A stretch of 38,348 nucleotides of DNA from Methanobacteriota archaeon (GCA_005878985.1 VBMA01000077.1:1-38348), one strand, 5' to 3'. Shown: positions 1 to 7,764, counted from the first letter of the stretch. The notes: generated from the letters alone by a model not told the origin. Numbers and translations are program-made.

Positions 1-1264
1 GCCGCGCGTACGATCGCTCCAGCTGGTATTTGAGATCCTTCACGAGGTTCGCGAAGGCGACCCGGAACAGGTCCTCCTTGAGGTCCCCCGCGAGTTTGAG
101 ACGCTTGTTCGCGTAGTGGTCCTTGTCGTCTTCCCGGCGCATGCCGAGAGACAGCTCGAGGACCGTGCGGGCGACGCGTCCGAGGAAGATCGCCTTCTTG
201 ATCCGGTCCTCGCGGGTGTCGCCGAGGTGCGGGAGGAGCGACCGATCGAGGATCGATTCGACTTTCTTGATCCGGTATTCCTTAGCCTGGCCCGTCGCGA
301 ACTTCTTCTCGAGGTAATTGATCGCGTCGTCCCGCGTGAAGATCCCGTTCGGCGGGTAGATCTTCTTGTTCTGGCACTCCTCGATGTTCGCGTAGACGAT
401 GTTCGCCATCTCGGGCGTCGAGACGACCGCGTTGTAGATGTCCTCGTCCTTCTCCATGCCGAGGGCTTTCATCAGGATGATCAGCGGGATCTGTCCGGAG
501 GCGGTCGGCACGCTGACGATCAGCTGCCCGTCCTTCTTCTTCTCCATCAGGGTGAGGGCGCGGTACCCCTCTTTTTGGGAGAAGACCTTCGCGACCTCGA
601 CCTTGCGGCCGTACCGTTCGTTGAACTCGACGAGGACGCGATTCGGCGCGAGATCCTCGAGCGAGATCAGGGCCCGCTCGGTCCCGCCGATGATGAAGTA
701 CCCGCCCGGGTCGTACGGGTCCTCGCCCATCTCGATGAGCTTCCGCTTGTACTCGTCGGACGTGAGCTCCCCTTCCGTCTCCATGTTTTCTTTGTAGAGG
801 AGGCACCGCTTCGACTTGACCATGATCGGGAAGTTGCCGATGTGCACCCGCTCCGGCTCCCGTTCGATGCCGTTCTCGATGACCGTGAAGTCCAGGTAGA
901 TCGGGGCCGTGTAGTTCAGGTTCCGAAGGCGCGCTTCCATCGGGTTGAGCGGATGGGTGGCCCCGTTCGCCTCCTTGACGACCGGCAGGCCCAGCGTGAT
1001 CGTCGGCTTTGCCTCGAGGTCGATCCGTCCGCGGTCGTCGCGCTTCCGGCCGATCCGGATCTCGATGACGTCGCCCTCGGTCCGGTCCTCGTCGAGCTTG
1101 ATGATGCCGCGGCGTTCGTCCTCGGGCGACGACCGTAGGTTGTCCACGATCCGTTGCATCCGCGAATTCGGATTGTCGATCGTCGGAAGGAAGTCGTTGA
1201 ATGAGGCGATGTGATGGTTGACGATGGAGCGTTCTCGGAAGAACGCATCGATGAGTTCGCGCAT
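1..1264 (-). CDS. rpoB: DNA-directed RNA polymerase subunit B, N-terminal part (partial, runs off the left edge)
   Basis: Reading the minus strand from ATG at 1264 gives an uninterrupted frame of 421 codons with no stop before the window edge. It starts MRELIDAFFRERSIVNHHIA and contains the beta-subunit features DFTVIENG, VHIGNFPIMVKSKRCLL, DPGGYFIIGGTERALI and GRKVEVAKVFSQKEG. These mark the protrusion and lobe region at the N-terminus of archaeal RpoB (B'' in species with a split gene). The catalytic C-terminal half lies outside the window, so it cannot be told whether the gene is split. The start follows the rpoH stop by 3 nt, and GGTAG just upstream may serve as a weak ribosome site; rpoH and rpoB are probably co-transcribed. 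Identity is certain from the family motifs. Confidence 0.97.
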   Translation of the reverse strand, partial: MRELIDAFFRERSIVNHHIASFNDFLPTIDNPNSRMQRIVDNLRSSPEDERRGIIKLDEDRTEGDVIEIRIGRKRDDRGRIDLEAKPTITLGLPVVKEANGATHPLNPMEARLRNLNYTAPIYLDFTVIENGIEREPERVHIGNFPIMVKSKRCLLYKENMETEGELTSDEYKRKLIEMGEDPYDPGGYFIIGGTERALISLEDLAPNRVLVEFNERYGRKVEVAKVFSQKEGYRALTLMEKKKDGQLIVSVPTASGQIPLIILMKALGMEKDEDIYNAVVSTPEMANIVYANIEECQNKKIYPPNGIFTRDDAINYLEKKFATGQAKEYRIKKVESILDRSLLPHLGDTREDRIKKAIFLGRVARTVLELSLGMRREDDKDHYANKRLKLAGDLKEDLFRVAFANLVKDLKYQLERSYAR

Positions 1265-1267
1265 GTT

Positions 1268-1519
1268 CTACCTCCCGATGACGAGGCGATAGGCCTCCGA
1301 CACGCCCGCGGTCCCGCTCACCCGCGTGACGCGGATGATCCGGCCTTCCTCGATGGGCCCCTCGATCTTCTCGAGGACCTGGATCACGGGATCGCTCTTC
1401 CGAATCTTCGGGAGCTGGTCTCGCGTGATCTTCATCGCCTTCAAGACCCGCTCCGCCTCTTCCTCCTGCACGAGGCGATGCTCTGGTACTAGCTGATGCT
1501 CCAACACGTTAAACCTCAA
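1268..1519 (-). CDS. rpoH: DNA-directed RNA polymerase subunit H (Rpb5-like)
   Basis: Small archaeal RNAP subunit equivalent to the C-terminal assembly domain of eukaryotic Rpb5. Family motifs are FNVLEHQLVPEHRLV at the N-terminus, LPKIRKSDPVIQVL in the middle and a terminal segment with TAGVSEAYRLVIGR. I favour the TTG start at 1519: a perfect GGGAGG lies 8 nt upstream, and the 83-residue product matches the usual 75-85 residues. An in-frame ATG at 1558 would add 13 residues (MPGGKRSPREDLP) that the family lacks, and it has no ribosome site. rpoB follows 3 nt after the stop. The tRNA-Lys gene ends 61 nt upstream and no separate TATA box is visible between them, so read-through from the tRNA promoter is possible. 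Confidence 0.93.
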   Translation of the reverse strand: MRFNVLEHQLVPEHRLVQEEEAERVLKAMKITRDQLPKIRKSDPVIQVLEKIEGPIEEGRIIRVTRVSGTAGVSEAYRLVIGR

Positions 1520-1593
1520 GGGGAGGTCCTCCCTGGGCGACCGTTTTCCACCTGGCATGCCACGCGCGCGCGAGCCGTACGGGCCCGCGGGGA

Positions 1594-1626
1594 CTTTCGG
1601 GGACCCCGCGCGCTCCGCAGGGCCCG
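1594..1626 (-). other. tRNA-Lys intron 3 (T-loop, position 59/60)
   Basis: A 33-nt intron. The central helix pairs exon TTCG (1632-1629) with intron CGAA (1599-1596). Bulges are AAC, cut AA|C, and AGT, cut AG|T. The inner helix starts GGG/CCC and the outer helix is the T-stem CGGGG/CCCCG. Splicing restores the invariant T-loop TTCGAAT. Confidence 0.9.
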
Positions 1627-1648
1627 TTCGAACCCCGGACCACCCGGT

Positions 1649-1679
1649 TTCTTTCCGCTCTCCGGTGAAGGAAGGCGGC
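1649..1679 (-). other. tRNA-Lys intron 2 (canonical position 37/38)
   Basis: A 31-nt intron. The central 4-bp helix pairs anticodon-loop CTTT (1685-1682) with intron AAAG (1654-1651). Bulges are TAG, cut TA|G, and AAA, cut AA|A. The inner helix is CCGC (1678-1675) with GCGG (1658-1655), and the outer helix is the anticodon stem. This is a textbook archaeal splicing-endonuclease substrate. Confidence 0.92.
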
Positions 1680-1695
1680 TAAAAGCCGGATGCTC

Positions 1696-1724
1696 TTTCT
1701 AGGGACGGTGTTGGTTCGCCATCC
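1696..1724 (-). other. tRNA-Lys intron 1 (D-arm)
   Basis: A 29-nt segment separates D-loop AGCTAGGTA from D-stem GAGC. Helix GATGG/CCGTC, 3-nt bulge TAG, helix CTAGG/CCTAG and bulge AAA form a bulge-helix-bulge-like fold. Because A occurs at both junctions, removing 1725-1697 or 1724-1696 gives the same mature sequence. The outer helix (D-stem) is separated by an unpaired AGC, so the motif is relaxed. Confidence 0.8.
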
Positions 1725-1794
1725 TACCTAGCTGAGCTACGGGCCCTCCGGCTAGCGGCGGCGACATGCGACCGTTTGCCAAAACGAGCCTTCG

Positions 1795-1801
1795 TATTAA
1801 A
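1795..1801 (-). promoter_or_regulatory. TATA box upstream of tRNA-Lys
   Basis: TTTAATA on the minus strand within ACTTTAATACG, about 50 nt before the mature tRNA 5' end, implying a short 5' leader for RNase P. It is the only clear box A ahead of the tRNA-Lys-rpoH-rpoB block. Confidence 0.5.
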
Positions 1802-1894
1802 GTTTGCGGTGCACGCGAACCTCGTTGGCCGGATCGAATCGGAGGGCCATAATTATCCAGCTCGCAGGATATAGATGGCTCGGGAGCACAACGA

Positions 1895-1900
1895 TTTATA
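1895..1900 (+). promoter_or_regulatory. TATA box of the Zn-ribbon/aEF1B pair
   Basis: TTTATA sits 23 nt before the GTG at 1923, the spacing expected if transcription starts at or next to the start codon (leaderless mRNA). Confidence 0.65.
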
Positions 1901-1922
1901 GACCCACTTCATCCGGCGTTTC

Positions 1923-2093
1923 GTGATTCGCGTCGAGAGCCGCTGCACCTCGTGCGGGGCCGTCCTCTCGGGAAAAGGCACGACCTTGTTCCCGTGCCCG
2001 AGCTGCGGCCAAGCGAAGATCGGGCGGTGCGCGCGATGCCGCGACCAATCCGTTTCGTATCGATGTCCGGCCTGTTCCTTCACCGGGCCGTGA
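1923..2093 (+). CDS. small Zn-ribbon RNA-binding protein (COG2888-type)
   Basis: A 56-residue protein from GTG at 1923, beginning MIRVESRCTSCGAVLSGKG. It has four CxxC pairs (CTSC, CPSC, CARC, CPAC), giving two zinc knuckles, and ends YRCPACSFTGP. This is the short archaeal zinc-ribbon family annotated as involved in translation, commonly encoded just before elongation factor 1-beta, as here. The GTG start is supported by a TATA box 23 nt upstream, which suggests a leaderless transcript. The aEF1B gene follows 8 nt after the stop, with GGTG acting as a possible ribosome site in the gap. Confidence 0.88.
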   Translation: MIRVESRCTSCGAVLSGKGTTLFPCPSCGQAKIGRCARCRDQSVSYRCPACSFTGP

Positions 2094-2101
2094 GGTGCGC
2101 G

Positions 2102-2362
2102 ATGGGATCCGTGGCGGTCACGTTCCGTATCATGCCTGACGACGCCGACACGGACCTCGAGTCGATCCGCTCGCGGGTCCGGTCGACGCTCGGGAGCGCC
2201 TTGCGCGATCTGCGCGAACAACCCGTGGCGTTCGGCCTGAAGGCGATCCTCGCGGTGGCGGTCGTGAGCGACGCGTCCGGAGGATCCGACCCCTTGGAGC
2301 AGTCCCTGGCCGCCATCCCCGGAGTCGGAAGCGTCGAGACGGTCGACGTCACCCTCATCTGA
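2102..2362 (+). CDS. translation elongation factor 1-beta (aEF1B)
   Basis: An 86-residue protein, MGSVAVTFRIMPDDADTD... ending in SVETVDVTLI. It matches the length and pattern of archaeal EF-1 beta: a ferredoxin-like alpha/beta fold, N-terminal strand VAVTFRIMP, central AFGLKAILAVAVV and a short C-terminal strand. The family catalyses GDP/GTP exchange on elongation factor 1A. The ATG at 2102 is 8 nt past the stop of the Zn-ribbon gene, so the two are probably translationally linked. The stop directly abuts the convergent ABC-transporter ATPase gene. Confidence 0.92.
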   Translation: MGSVAVTFRIMPDDADTDLESIRSRVRSTLGSALRDLREQPVAFGLKAILAVAVVSDASGGSDPLEQSLAAIPGVGSVETVDVTLI

Positions 2363-3100
2363 TCAGTACGCCATCTCGCCGGAAAGGAAGGCCCGCGTCT
2401 CCGGCCGCACCGGATGCTCGAAGAAGTCTGCCGCGGGCGCCACCTCGACGAACCGGCCGTCGAGGAGCAGCGCCACCCGATCCGCGAGGCGCTTGGCCTG
2501 GAACAGGTTGTGCGTCACGATCACGACCGTGCATCCGGTCTCGTGCCGATATCGCAGGATCGACTGCTCGAGCAGACGCACGTTGAACGGGTCGAGGTTC
2601 GCGGTGAATTCGTCCAGAAGCAGGATCTCCGGGTTCAGCACCGCCGCTCGGGCGAAGGCGATGCGCTGTTGCTCCCCGCCGCTGAGCTTTTCGGCCGACT
2701 CCTTTGCGGCTTCCAAGAGTCCGACGAAGTCGAGGCCCGCGAACACGCGCCCGCGGAGCTCGGCGTCCGGGACGCCTCGCAGCCACAGGCCGTACGCGAC
2801 GTTCTCGAACGCCGTCGCGCGAAACACGGTCGGGTTCTGCATCACCAACACCATGCGGCGCCGCTGCGCGAGCGACTCGGGCGAACGGATGGGATACGAC
2901 TTCCCGTGGAACGTAATCCGGCCCGCGTCCGGCGAATCGAGCAAATCTAACAGGCGGAGCGCGGTCGTCTTCCCGGCTCCGCTGGGACCTACGATCGAAA
3001 AGATTTCTCCCGCCTGGACCTCCGCGTCCAGGCCTCGGAGGACCGGCTTCGTCCCGAATGACTTGTGGATTCCCTCCAGCGAGAGCGGGGCCGCGCTCAT
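2363..3100 (-). CDS. tupC: tungstate/molybdate-type ABC transporter ATP-binding protein
   Basis: A 245-residue ABC ATPase. Visible motifs are Walker A GPSGAGKTT (38-46), Q-loop Q88, signature LSGGEQQR (139-146), Walker B ILLLDE (159-164) and H-loop H197. It energises oxyanion uptake with the adjacent permease and binding protein; assignment to tungstate rather than molybdate rests on the TupA-like partner. Its ATG overlaps the permease stop by 4 nt, indicating translational coupling. It lacks the long C-terminal regulatory domain of typical ModC. Confidence 0.9.
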   Translation of the reverse strand: MSAAPLSLEGIHKSFGTKPVLRGLDAEVQAGEIFSIVGPSGAGKTTALRLLDLLDSPDAGRITFHGKSYPIRSPESLAQRRRMVLVMQNPTVFRATAFENVAYGLWLRGVPDAELRGRVFAGLDFVGLLEAAKESAEKLSGGEQQRIAFARAAVLNPEILLLDEFTANLDPFNVRLLEQSILRYRHETGCTVVIVTHNLFQAKRLADRVALLLDGRFVEVAPAADFFEHPVRPETRAFLSGEMAY

Positions 3101-3747
3101 ACGACCCCCTTCGCTTGCAAGCGCTGGAGGAAGGCGAAGACGGCGAAGGCGATGACGAACAGGATGATCCCGAAGATCGTGGCCTCGAGATAGTGCGCCT
3201 GCGATATTTCGAGGACAATCGCCGTTGTCAGAACGCGCGTCTGCCCCCGGATGTTCCCGCCGACGATGAGGACGGTCCCGACCTCCGAGATCGCGCGGCC
3301 GAAGCCGACCATGACGGCCGTGAACACGCCGACCCGGGCGTCATGCAAAGCCGTCGTCCGCCACTGACGCTCGTTCGCACCGAGGGCGAGGGACGTGTCG
3401 TGGAGGCGTTTCTCCACCGTCATCATCGCCGAGATCGTGATGCCCATCACGATCGGCATGACGATGACCGACTGCGCGAGGATCATCCCGATCGGCGTGA
3501 AGAGGAACCCGAGGAACCCCAGGGGGCCGCCGCGGGAGAGGATGAGGAAGACGAGCAGGCCCGCGAGGACCGGTGGAAATCCGTAGAACGTGAACGCGAC
3601 TGTCCGCACGAAGTTCCGGCCGCGAAATTTCCTCAAGGCGACGAGGACGCCGAGGGGGACGCCGACGACGGATCCGATGAGCGTCGACGTCCCAGACACC
3701 AGGATCGAGAGCCCGACAATCTGGAGGATCTCCGAGAAATCCGTCAT
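3097..3747 (-). CDS. tupB: tungstate-type ABC transporter permease
   Basis: A 216-residue inner-membrane permease from ATG at 3747 (MTDFSEILQIVGLSILVSG). It has about five or six hydrophobic segments and the EAA-like cytoplasmic loop DTSLALGANERQWRTTALHDA that contacts the ATPase. The segment FGRAISEVGTVLIVGGNI is typical of TupB/WtpB permeases. It overlaps tupA by 4 nt (ATGA) and tupC by 4 nt, so the three genes form a tight operon in the order tupA-tupB-tupC. Confidence 0.9.
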   Translation of the reverse strand: MTDFSEILQIVGLSILVSGTSTLIGSVVGVPLGVLVALRKFRGRNFVRTVAFTFYGFPPVLAGLLVFLILSRGGPLGFLGFLFTPIGMILAQSVIVMPIVMGITISAMMTVEKRLHDTSLALGANERQWRTTALHDARVGVFTAVMVGFGRAISEVGTVLIVGGNIRGQTRVLTTAIVLEISQAHYLEATIFGIILFVIAFAVFAFLQRLQAKGVV

Positions 3748-4634
3748 GGACACAAGTCCTGCCCGTCCGGCTGGAACGGACGCACGCCGCCCGCGGTGTA
3801 ATTGCCGATCAGCGATTGGCCCCGCTCCGACGTCAACCACTTCGCGAACCGGAGTGCGCCGGCCACGAAGATGCTCGGGTGGACGCTCGGGTTCACCGGG
3901 ATCACGCTGTAGAAGTTCCGAAGCGCCGGATCGTGCTGGACGTCGATGCGGAGGTCCAGGTTCGCGGAGTGCACGAGGAAGGTGCCGTCGTCGGAGAGCG
4001 TGTACGCGACGAGCTGCGACGCGATGTCGAGCGTCGCCGCCATGCCCTGCCCGGACTCCTTGTACCACGTGTCGTTCGTGGTCGACGGGGTGTAGCCGAC
4101 CCAGGACCAGATCGTCTTCTCGATGATGTTCGTGCCGGAGTTGTCGCCGCGAGAAATGAACAGCGCATGCGTCGTGCGGATCCGCTCGAAGGCGATCGTC
4201 GCGTTCGTGAGGCCCAAGATGCCTGCCGGATCCGACTGGTTCGGACCCACGACGACGAACTGGTTCATCATCACGGGACTCCGACACAGGCCTTGGCCAG
4301 CCGCCATGAAGGCCAGCTCCGCCGACGGCGCGTGGACGAGGACCACGTCCGCATCGCCGCGACTTCCCAGGTCGAGCGCCTGGCCCGTGCCGACCGCCGT
4401 GTACCGGACCCCGATTCCCGTGTCCGATTGAAAGTACGGGATCAGGTAATCCAGGAGCCCCGAATCGCGTGCGCTCGTCGTCGTCGCAAGGACGATGAAC
4501 GAGCGCGGCTGCAGGTCGATCGACACGGCCATCCCGGCCAGGATCAGCAGGGCGGCGAGGACAAACGCCACCCGCCAGACCGTCACGAACGATGGCCACG
4601 GGAGCGGCTCACGCGGCCTCCGGAGCGCCGTCAA
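3744..4634 (-). CDS. tupA: tungstate-binding protein, membrane-anchored
   Basis: A 296-residue periplasmic-type binding protein with one N-terminal hydrophobic anchor (about 22-42). It carries the TupA hallmarks ATTTSARDSGLLDYLIPYF, TAVGTGQAL and GDADVVLVHAPSAE, followed by MMNQFVVVGP and FISRGDNSGTN. The TTTS and GTGQAL loops contact the oxyanion in characterised relatives. There is no lipobox Cys, so an uncleaved anchor is likely. It is first in the operon. Tungsten or molybdenum would feed pterin-dependent oxidoreductases encoded elsewhere. Specificity between WO4 and MoO4 cannot be read from the sequence. Confidence 0.88.
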   Translation of the reverse strand: MTALRRPREPLPWPSFVTVWRVAFVLAALLILAGMAVSIDLQPRSFIVLATTTSARDSGLLDYLIPYFQSDTGIGVRYTAVGTGQALDLGSRGDADVVLVHAPSAELAFMAAGQGLCRSPVMMNQFVVVGPNQSDPAGILGLTNATIAFERIRTTHALFISRGDNSGTNIIEKTIWSWVGYTPSTTNDTWYKESGQGMAATLDIASQLVAYTLSDDGTFLVHSANLDLRIDVQHDPALRNFYSVIPVNPSVHPSIFVAGALRFAKWLTSERGQSLIGNYTAGGVRPFQPDGQDLCP

Positions 4635-4689
4635 CTCACCCCCGGCCGCGGAATCGTCCCCGCGCCTTAAATCCGCGCGGGCGGGACGG

Positions 4690-6987
4690 TCACGTCCACT
4701 TCCTCAAGATGAGGACCGGGCACTTCGCGAGCTTGACGATCCGGTCTTCGACCGGTCCGAGGGAGAACTTCCGCAGCCCGCCCGGCGAGGTCGCGCGGAT
4801 CATCAGCAACGATGCCTCGGCGCTCTCGCGCAACGCCTCCGATTCCCATTGGGTCGAGTAGATGACCTTCGGCTCGACGGTCACGCCGCGCTCGTGCGCG
4901 CGGCCCTCGAAGCGTGTGCTCTCCTGTTTGAGGCGCTCGGCTTCGGACGGATCGCTCGCGAGCGCCACGACTTCGACGACCGGATGGTCCTCGGCAGCGA
5001 GGATCAACGCGAGGTCGTCGATCCCCTCGAGGCCCCAGATCGGACTCGTCAGGACGACGATCCGGCGGAGGGGCCGTCGGAACCCTTGGGTCTTGAACAC
5101 GATGACGTCGCATGGCGCGTTCTCGATCAAGTAGTCGATGTTGCTCCCGAGGACCCGCCGATCCCCCTCGATCCGCTCGCCCCGCCATCCCATGACGAGG
5201 AGGTTCACCGCCTCCTCGCGGATCGTGTCCAGGATGATCTCGTAGACCTTGTGGCCGATCTTGACCACCGGACGCGTGTCGACCCCGAGGTGCTCGCCGA
5301 TCCGAGCGAGTCGTTGAAGCCCGCGAATCCGGTCGTCCACGTACCGGAAACGAATCGCCTTCGGCGGGAGGTTTCGAGGGATCTCGACGACGTGGAGCAG
5401 GCTCAGCTCCGCGTTCTTGGCGCGGGCGATCCGAGCGCCGAGTTCGACGAGGGACTCGTCCTCGAACTCCCGAAGCGGGAGGAAGACGCGGTACCGCTCC
5501 AGCTCGACGTGGTCCTCCGACGTCGCCAGGATGTCGCGCACCTCCGCGGCCACGTCGGCCGAAGCCGGACGGCCCGCGACTCGACGACCTCCGATCCAAT
5601 GATACGCGAGCCCGACCGCGAGCCAGACTCCGCCGAGGAGCGCGGCGAACGTCCCGGGCGGAATCGGCGCGTCGCTCCGCGCAGGGTAATTCCAAAGCAG
5701 GGCACCGAGGGCCAGGTTCAACGCGATTGCGGCCATCGGGACCGCGGGCACCAACGGCACCCGGAAACCGGGCGCGCTCCGCCGCTCCCCCCGGCGCAGG
5801 GCGATGACGGCCGCATGGACGAACGCAAAGAGACCGAGGAATGCGAGGCTCGCCAGGATCGCAATTGTCTCAATGGTCAGGAAGACGAGGAAGCCTGCGC
5901 CGACGAACGTGAGGGCGACGGCGGCGGGAGGCACTTCGCGTCCCCCGATCCGCGCGAGGCTCCCGGGAAGGAGGCGATCCCGCGCCATGCTGAACGAGGT
6001 CTTGATCGCCGCCGTCAGGTTCGAATTCAGGGCGCCGTACATCGAGACGACCCCGATGATCAGGACGGCGTCCCGCACGTACGGTTGCCCGAGTTGGAAA
6101 TATCGCACGCCCAAGAGGACCATATGTTCCGTCCCACCGACGCAGGCCGTGCACGCAGGCCAACCCGACAACTCGCCCGCCGGCACGTTACCGAGCACCG
6201 CGAGGAAGAACCCCCCGTAGACGAGGAACGCGAGGAGCAAGGCGAGGAAGACGCCTCGCGGTACATTGCTCTCGGGGTGCTTCACCTGGTCGGACAGTTG
6301 CGCGACGACCTCGAAGCCCTGGAACGCGATGAAGAGCACACCCGCGCCGAGCATCAACTCGAGCGAGGAGACCGGCGCTCCGAGAGCGAATCCCCGCGGC
6401 GGACCCGGTTGGAAGATGGAAATCGCCCCGAGCACGGCGACCAGGACAATCAGCAGGATTTTCCCCAGCGTCAACCGACCGAGGGCGCGGAGAGGGAGGT
6501 GAATGCGCGCGAAGTGCGCGGCGGCGGAGAGCGCGAGGACGGCGAGCGCGACAAGGCTGACCTCCAGTGGGTTAGGCCCGAAAAACGACGATTGAACCGA
6601 GGGACGGACGATCTCGACGAGGAAGATCCCGAGGCCGAGGGCGCTCAACGCGGAGGCGGCGATGTGTCCGCCCCACGAGAGCCAGCCGCTCAGGAACCCG
6701 CTCGGCGCGGGCAACGCGCTCCTCACCCACACATAGGCACCCCCGGAGGCATCGGGTCGGCCTGACGCGAGCTCGGCGTACGCCATTCCGGCGAGGGCCG
6801 CGATGAGCGCGGCGACGCCGAGGCTCAACAGCATGAGCGGACCGGCGACCGCGTACGCGGCACCGACCAGGAGGAATATCGCGGCGCCGACCATCGCGCC
6901 GAGTGCCGCCATCGTGATGTCGAACAGGCCGAGGTCCCGCGTAACACGCACACGAACGGAGGCCGACGCGGGTCCGGCACCGGACAC
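4690..6987 (-). CDS. APC-family amino acid permease fused to two UspA-like domains
   Basis: A 765-residue protein. Residues about 20-480 carry roughly 12 transmembrane segments and the APC signature at the first helix (FDITMAALGAMVGAAIFLLVG), so the substrate is probably an amino acid or related cation. The C-terminal third is cytoplasmic and contains two tandem universal-stress-protein domains. The first ends with the ATP-type loop MGWRGERIEGDRRVLGSNID, close to Gx2G-x9-G(S/T). The second (LLMIRATSPGGLRKFSLGPV) is degenerate and ends PVLILRKWT. APC-Usp fusions are known in archaea and bacteria, where Usp is thought to regulate transport. It stands alone between tupA and the GTPase gene. Confidence 0.9.
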   Translation of the reverse strand: MSGAGPASASVRVRVTRDLGLFDITMAALGAMVGAAIFLLVGAAYAVAGPLMLLSLGVAALIAALAGMAYAELASGRPDASGGAYVWVRSALPAPSGFLSGWLSWGGHIAASALSALGLGIFLVEIVRPSVQSSFFGPNPLEVSLVALAVLALSAAAHFARIHLPLRALGRLTLGKILLIVLVAVLGAISIFQPGPPRGFALGAPVSSLELMLGAGVLFIAFQGFEVVAQLSDQVKHPESNVPRGVFLALLLAFLVYGGFFLAVLGNVPAGELSGWPACTACVGGTEHMVLLGVRYFQLGQPYVRDAVLIIGVVSMYGALNSNLTAAIKTSFSMARDRLLPGSLARIGGREVPPAAVALTFVGAGFLVFLTIETIAILASLAFLGLFAFVHAAVIALRRGERRSAPGFRVPLVPAVPMAAIALNLALGALLWNYPARSDAPIPPGTFAALLGGVWLAVGLAYHWIGGRRVAGRPASADVAAEVRDILATSEDHVELERYRVFLPLREFEDESLVELGARIARAKNAELSLLHVVEIPRNLPPKAIRFRYVDDRIRGLQRLARIGEHLGVDTRPVVKIGHKVYEIILDTIREEAVNLLVMGWRGERIEGDRRVLGSNIDYLIENAPCDVIVFKTQGFRRPLRRIVVLTSPIWGLEGIDDLALILAAEDHPVVEVVALASDPSEAERLKQESTRFEGRAHERGVTVEPKVIYSTQWESEALRESAEASLLMIRATSPGGLRKFSLGPVEDRIVKLAKCPVLILRKWT

Positions 6988-7082
6988 GGAGGGGCGGAGA
7001 ATGGGCCGGCTACTTGAGCCTATGGCGGTGCGCCGGAACGGTTGAGCAGGGGTCCGTCAAGGTCCGGAGACGCGCGGGCCGA

Positions 7083-7640
7083 CTACGGTTGCGATGCGGA
7101 TTTCGCGGCGGTCTTCGCGATCGTTTCGCCGAGGGTCCGGAACACGAGCTCGACGTTCTCGCCGGTCTTTGCGGAGCTGAAGAAATACGGAGCCTCGAAG
7201 GCCTCCGTGGCCTGTTTCACCTGCTCCTCACCGAACGCGGCCTGGTCCTTCAGGTCGATCTTGTTGATCGCGAACGCGACCGGGATCTCGCCGACGGTCC
7301 GGAACACGGACTCGACCCAGGAGTCGAGGTCCTCGAGCGTGTCGTATCGGGTGATGTCGGCGACGGCGAGGATTCCCTGAGCGCCGTGAAAGTACGCCTC
7401 GCGAAGCAGCTCGCGGAATCCTTTCGAGCCCATGATGTCCCAGATGGTCATGTCCATCTGGATCGCGTCCCCGCCTTTCGGATTGAGGGCGAGTTCTTTC
7501 TTGGAGACTTTCGCGCCGAGCGTCACGATATATCGGTCGTCGTACTCGTTCAGGACGTAGCGTTTGATCAGCGAAGTCTTGCCCACGGCGTGCTCGCCCA
7601 CGAGGCAGACTTTCACCTTCATTCGCCGCGGCTCCATCAT
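7083..7640 (-). CDS. Ras/Rab-like small GTPase
   Basis: A 185-residue protein with the complete GTPase set: G1 GEHAVGKTS (15-23), switch-I Thr at 40, G3 WDIMG (67-71), G4 NKID (126-129) and G5 SSAK (155-158). The DIMG variant replaces the usual DTAG, so there is no Gln at the catalytic position after DxxG and hydrolysis may be slow or need a partner. There is no C-terminal Cys for lipidation. The start at 7640 has a GAGGAC ribosome-like site nearby; ATG at 7622 is an alternative. A TATA-like CTAAATAG at 7700-7707 lies upstream. The gene is divergent from the prepilin peptidase gene. Its partner is unknown. Confidence 0.9.
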   Translation of the reverse strand: MMEPRRMKVKVCLVGEHAVGKTSLIKRYVLNEYDDRYIVTLGAKVSKKELALNPKGGDAIQMDMTIWDIMGSKGFRELLREAYFHGAQGILAVADITRYDTLEDLDSWVESVFRTVGEIPVAFAINKIDLKDQAAFGEEQVKQATEAFEAPYFFSSAKTGENVELVFRTLGETIAKTAAKSASQP

Positions 7641-7764
7641 GTCCGTCCTCGGAGGGATTTCGAGAAAATCCTTCGACGATTTGCGCTATTCGTTAGGGTC
7701 TATTTAGTCGTTACCGAGAAAAACGCAGGTCTTGCGACCCATGATACGGAGCACGCAACCCTTG

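Larger units (their letters stand above)
1580..1746 (-). tRNA. tRNA-Lys (anticodon UUU) interrupted by three introns
   Basis: The plain sequence looks broken, but removing three segments gives a perfect 74-nt tRNA: acceptor GGGCCCG/CGGGCCC, D-stem GCTC/GAGC, D-loop AGCTAGGTA, anticodon stem TCCGG/CCGGG, loop CTTTTAA (anticodon TTT), variable TGGTC, T-stem CGGGG/CCCCG, T-loop TTCGAAT, discriminator G. CCA is not encoded. Introns are about 29 nt in the D-arm, 31 nt at position 37/38 and 33 nt at 59/60. The last two fold into strict bulge-helix-bulge motifs (4-bp central helix, two 3-nt bulges, flanking helices). The D-arm intron folds into a similar but looser form. Multi-intron tRNAs are well known in Thermoproteales and less expected here. 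The gene lies directly upstream of rpoH-rpoB. Confidence 0.93.

Noticed and set aside
116-1138. A long plus-strand frame of about 340 codons opposite rpoB
   Set aside because: The minus strand encodes unmistakable RpoB. The plus frame is a high-GC shadow rich in Arg, Asp and Val with no family features.
1580-1746. Reading the tRNA-Lys locus as a degenerate tRNA pseudogene
   Set aside because: With only the first 3' acceptor copy (1620-1626) the T-stem lacks its 3' strand. Using the second copy (1581-1587) and three introns gives a complete tRNA with exact bulge-helix-bulge motifs.
4495-6765. A 756-codon plus-strand frame opposite the permease
   Set aside because: Composition is charged and repetitive (Arg/Asp/Glu/Gln) as expected for the complement of a hydrophobic GC-rich gene; the minus strand has a full APC-Usp protein.
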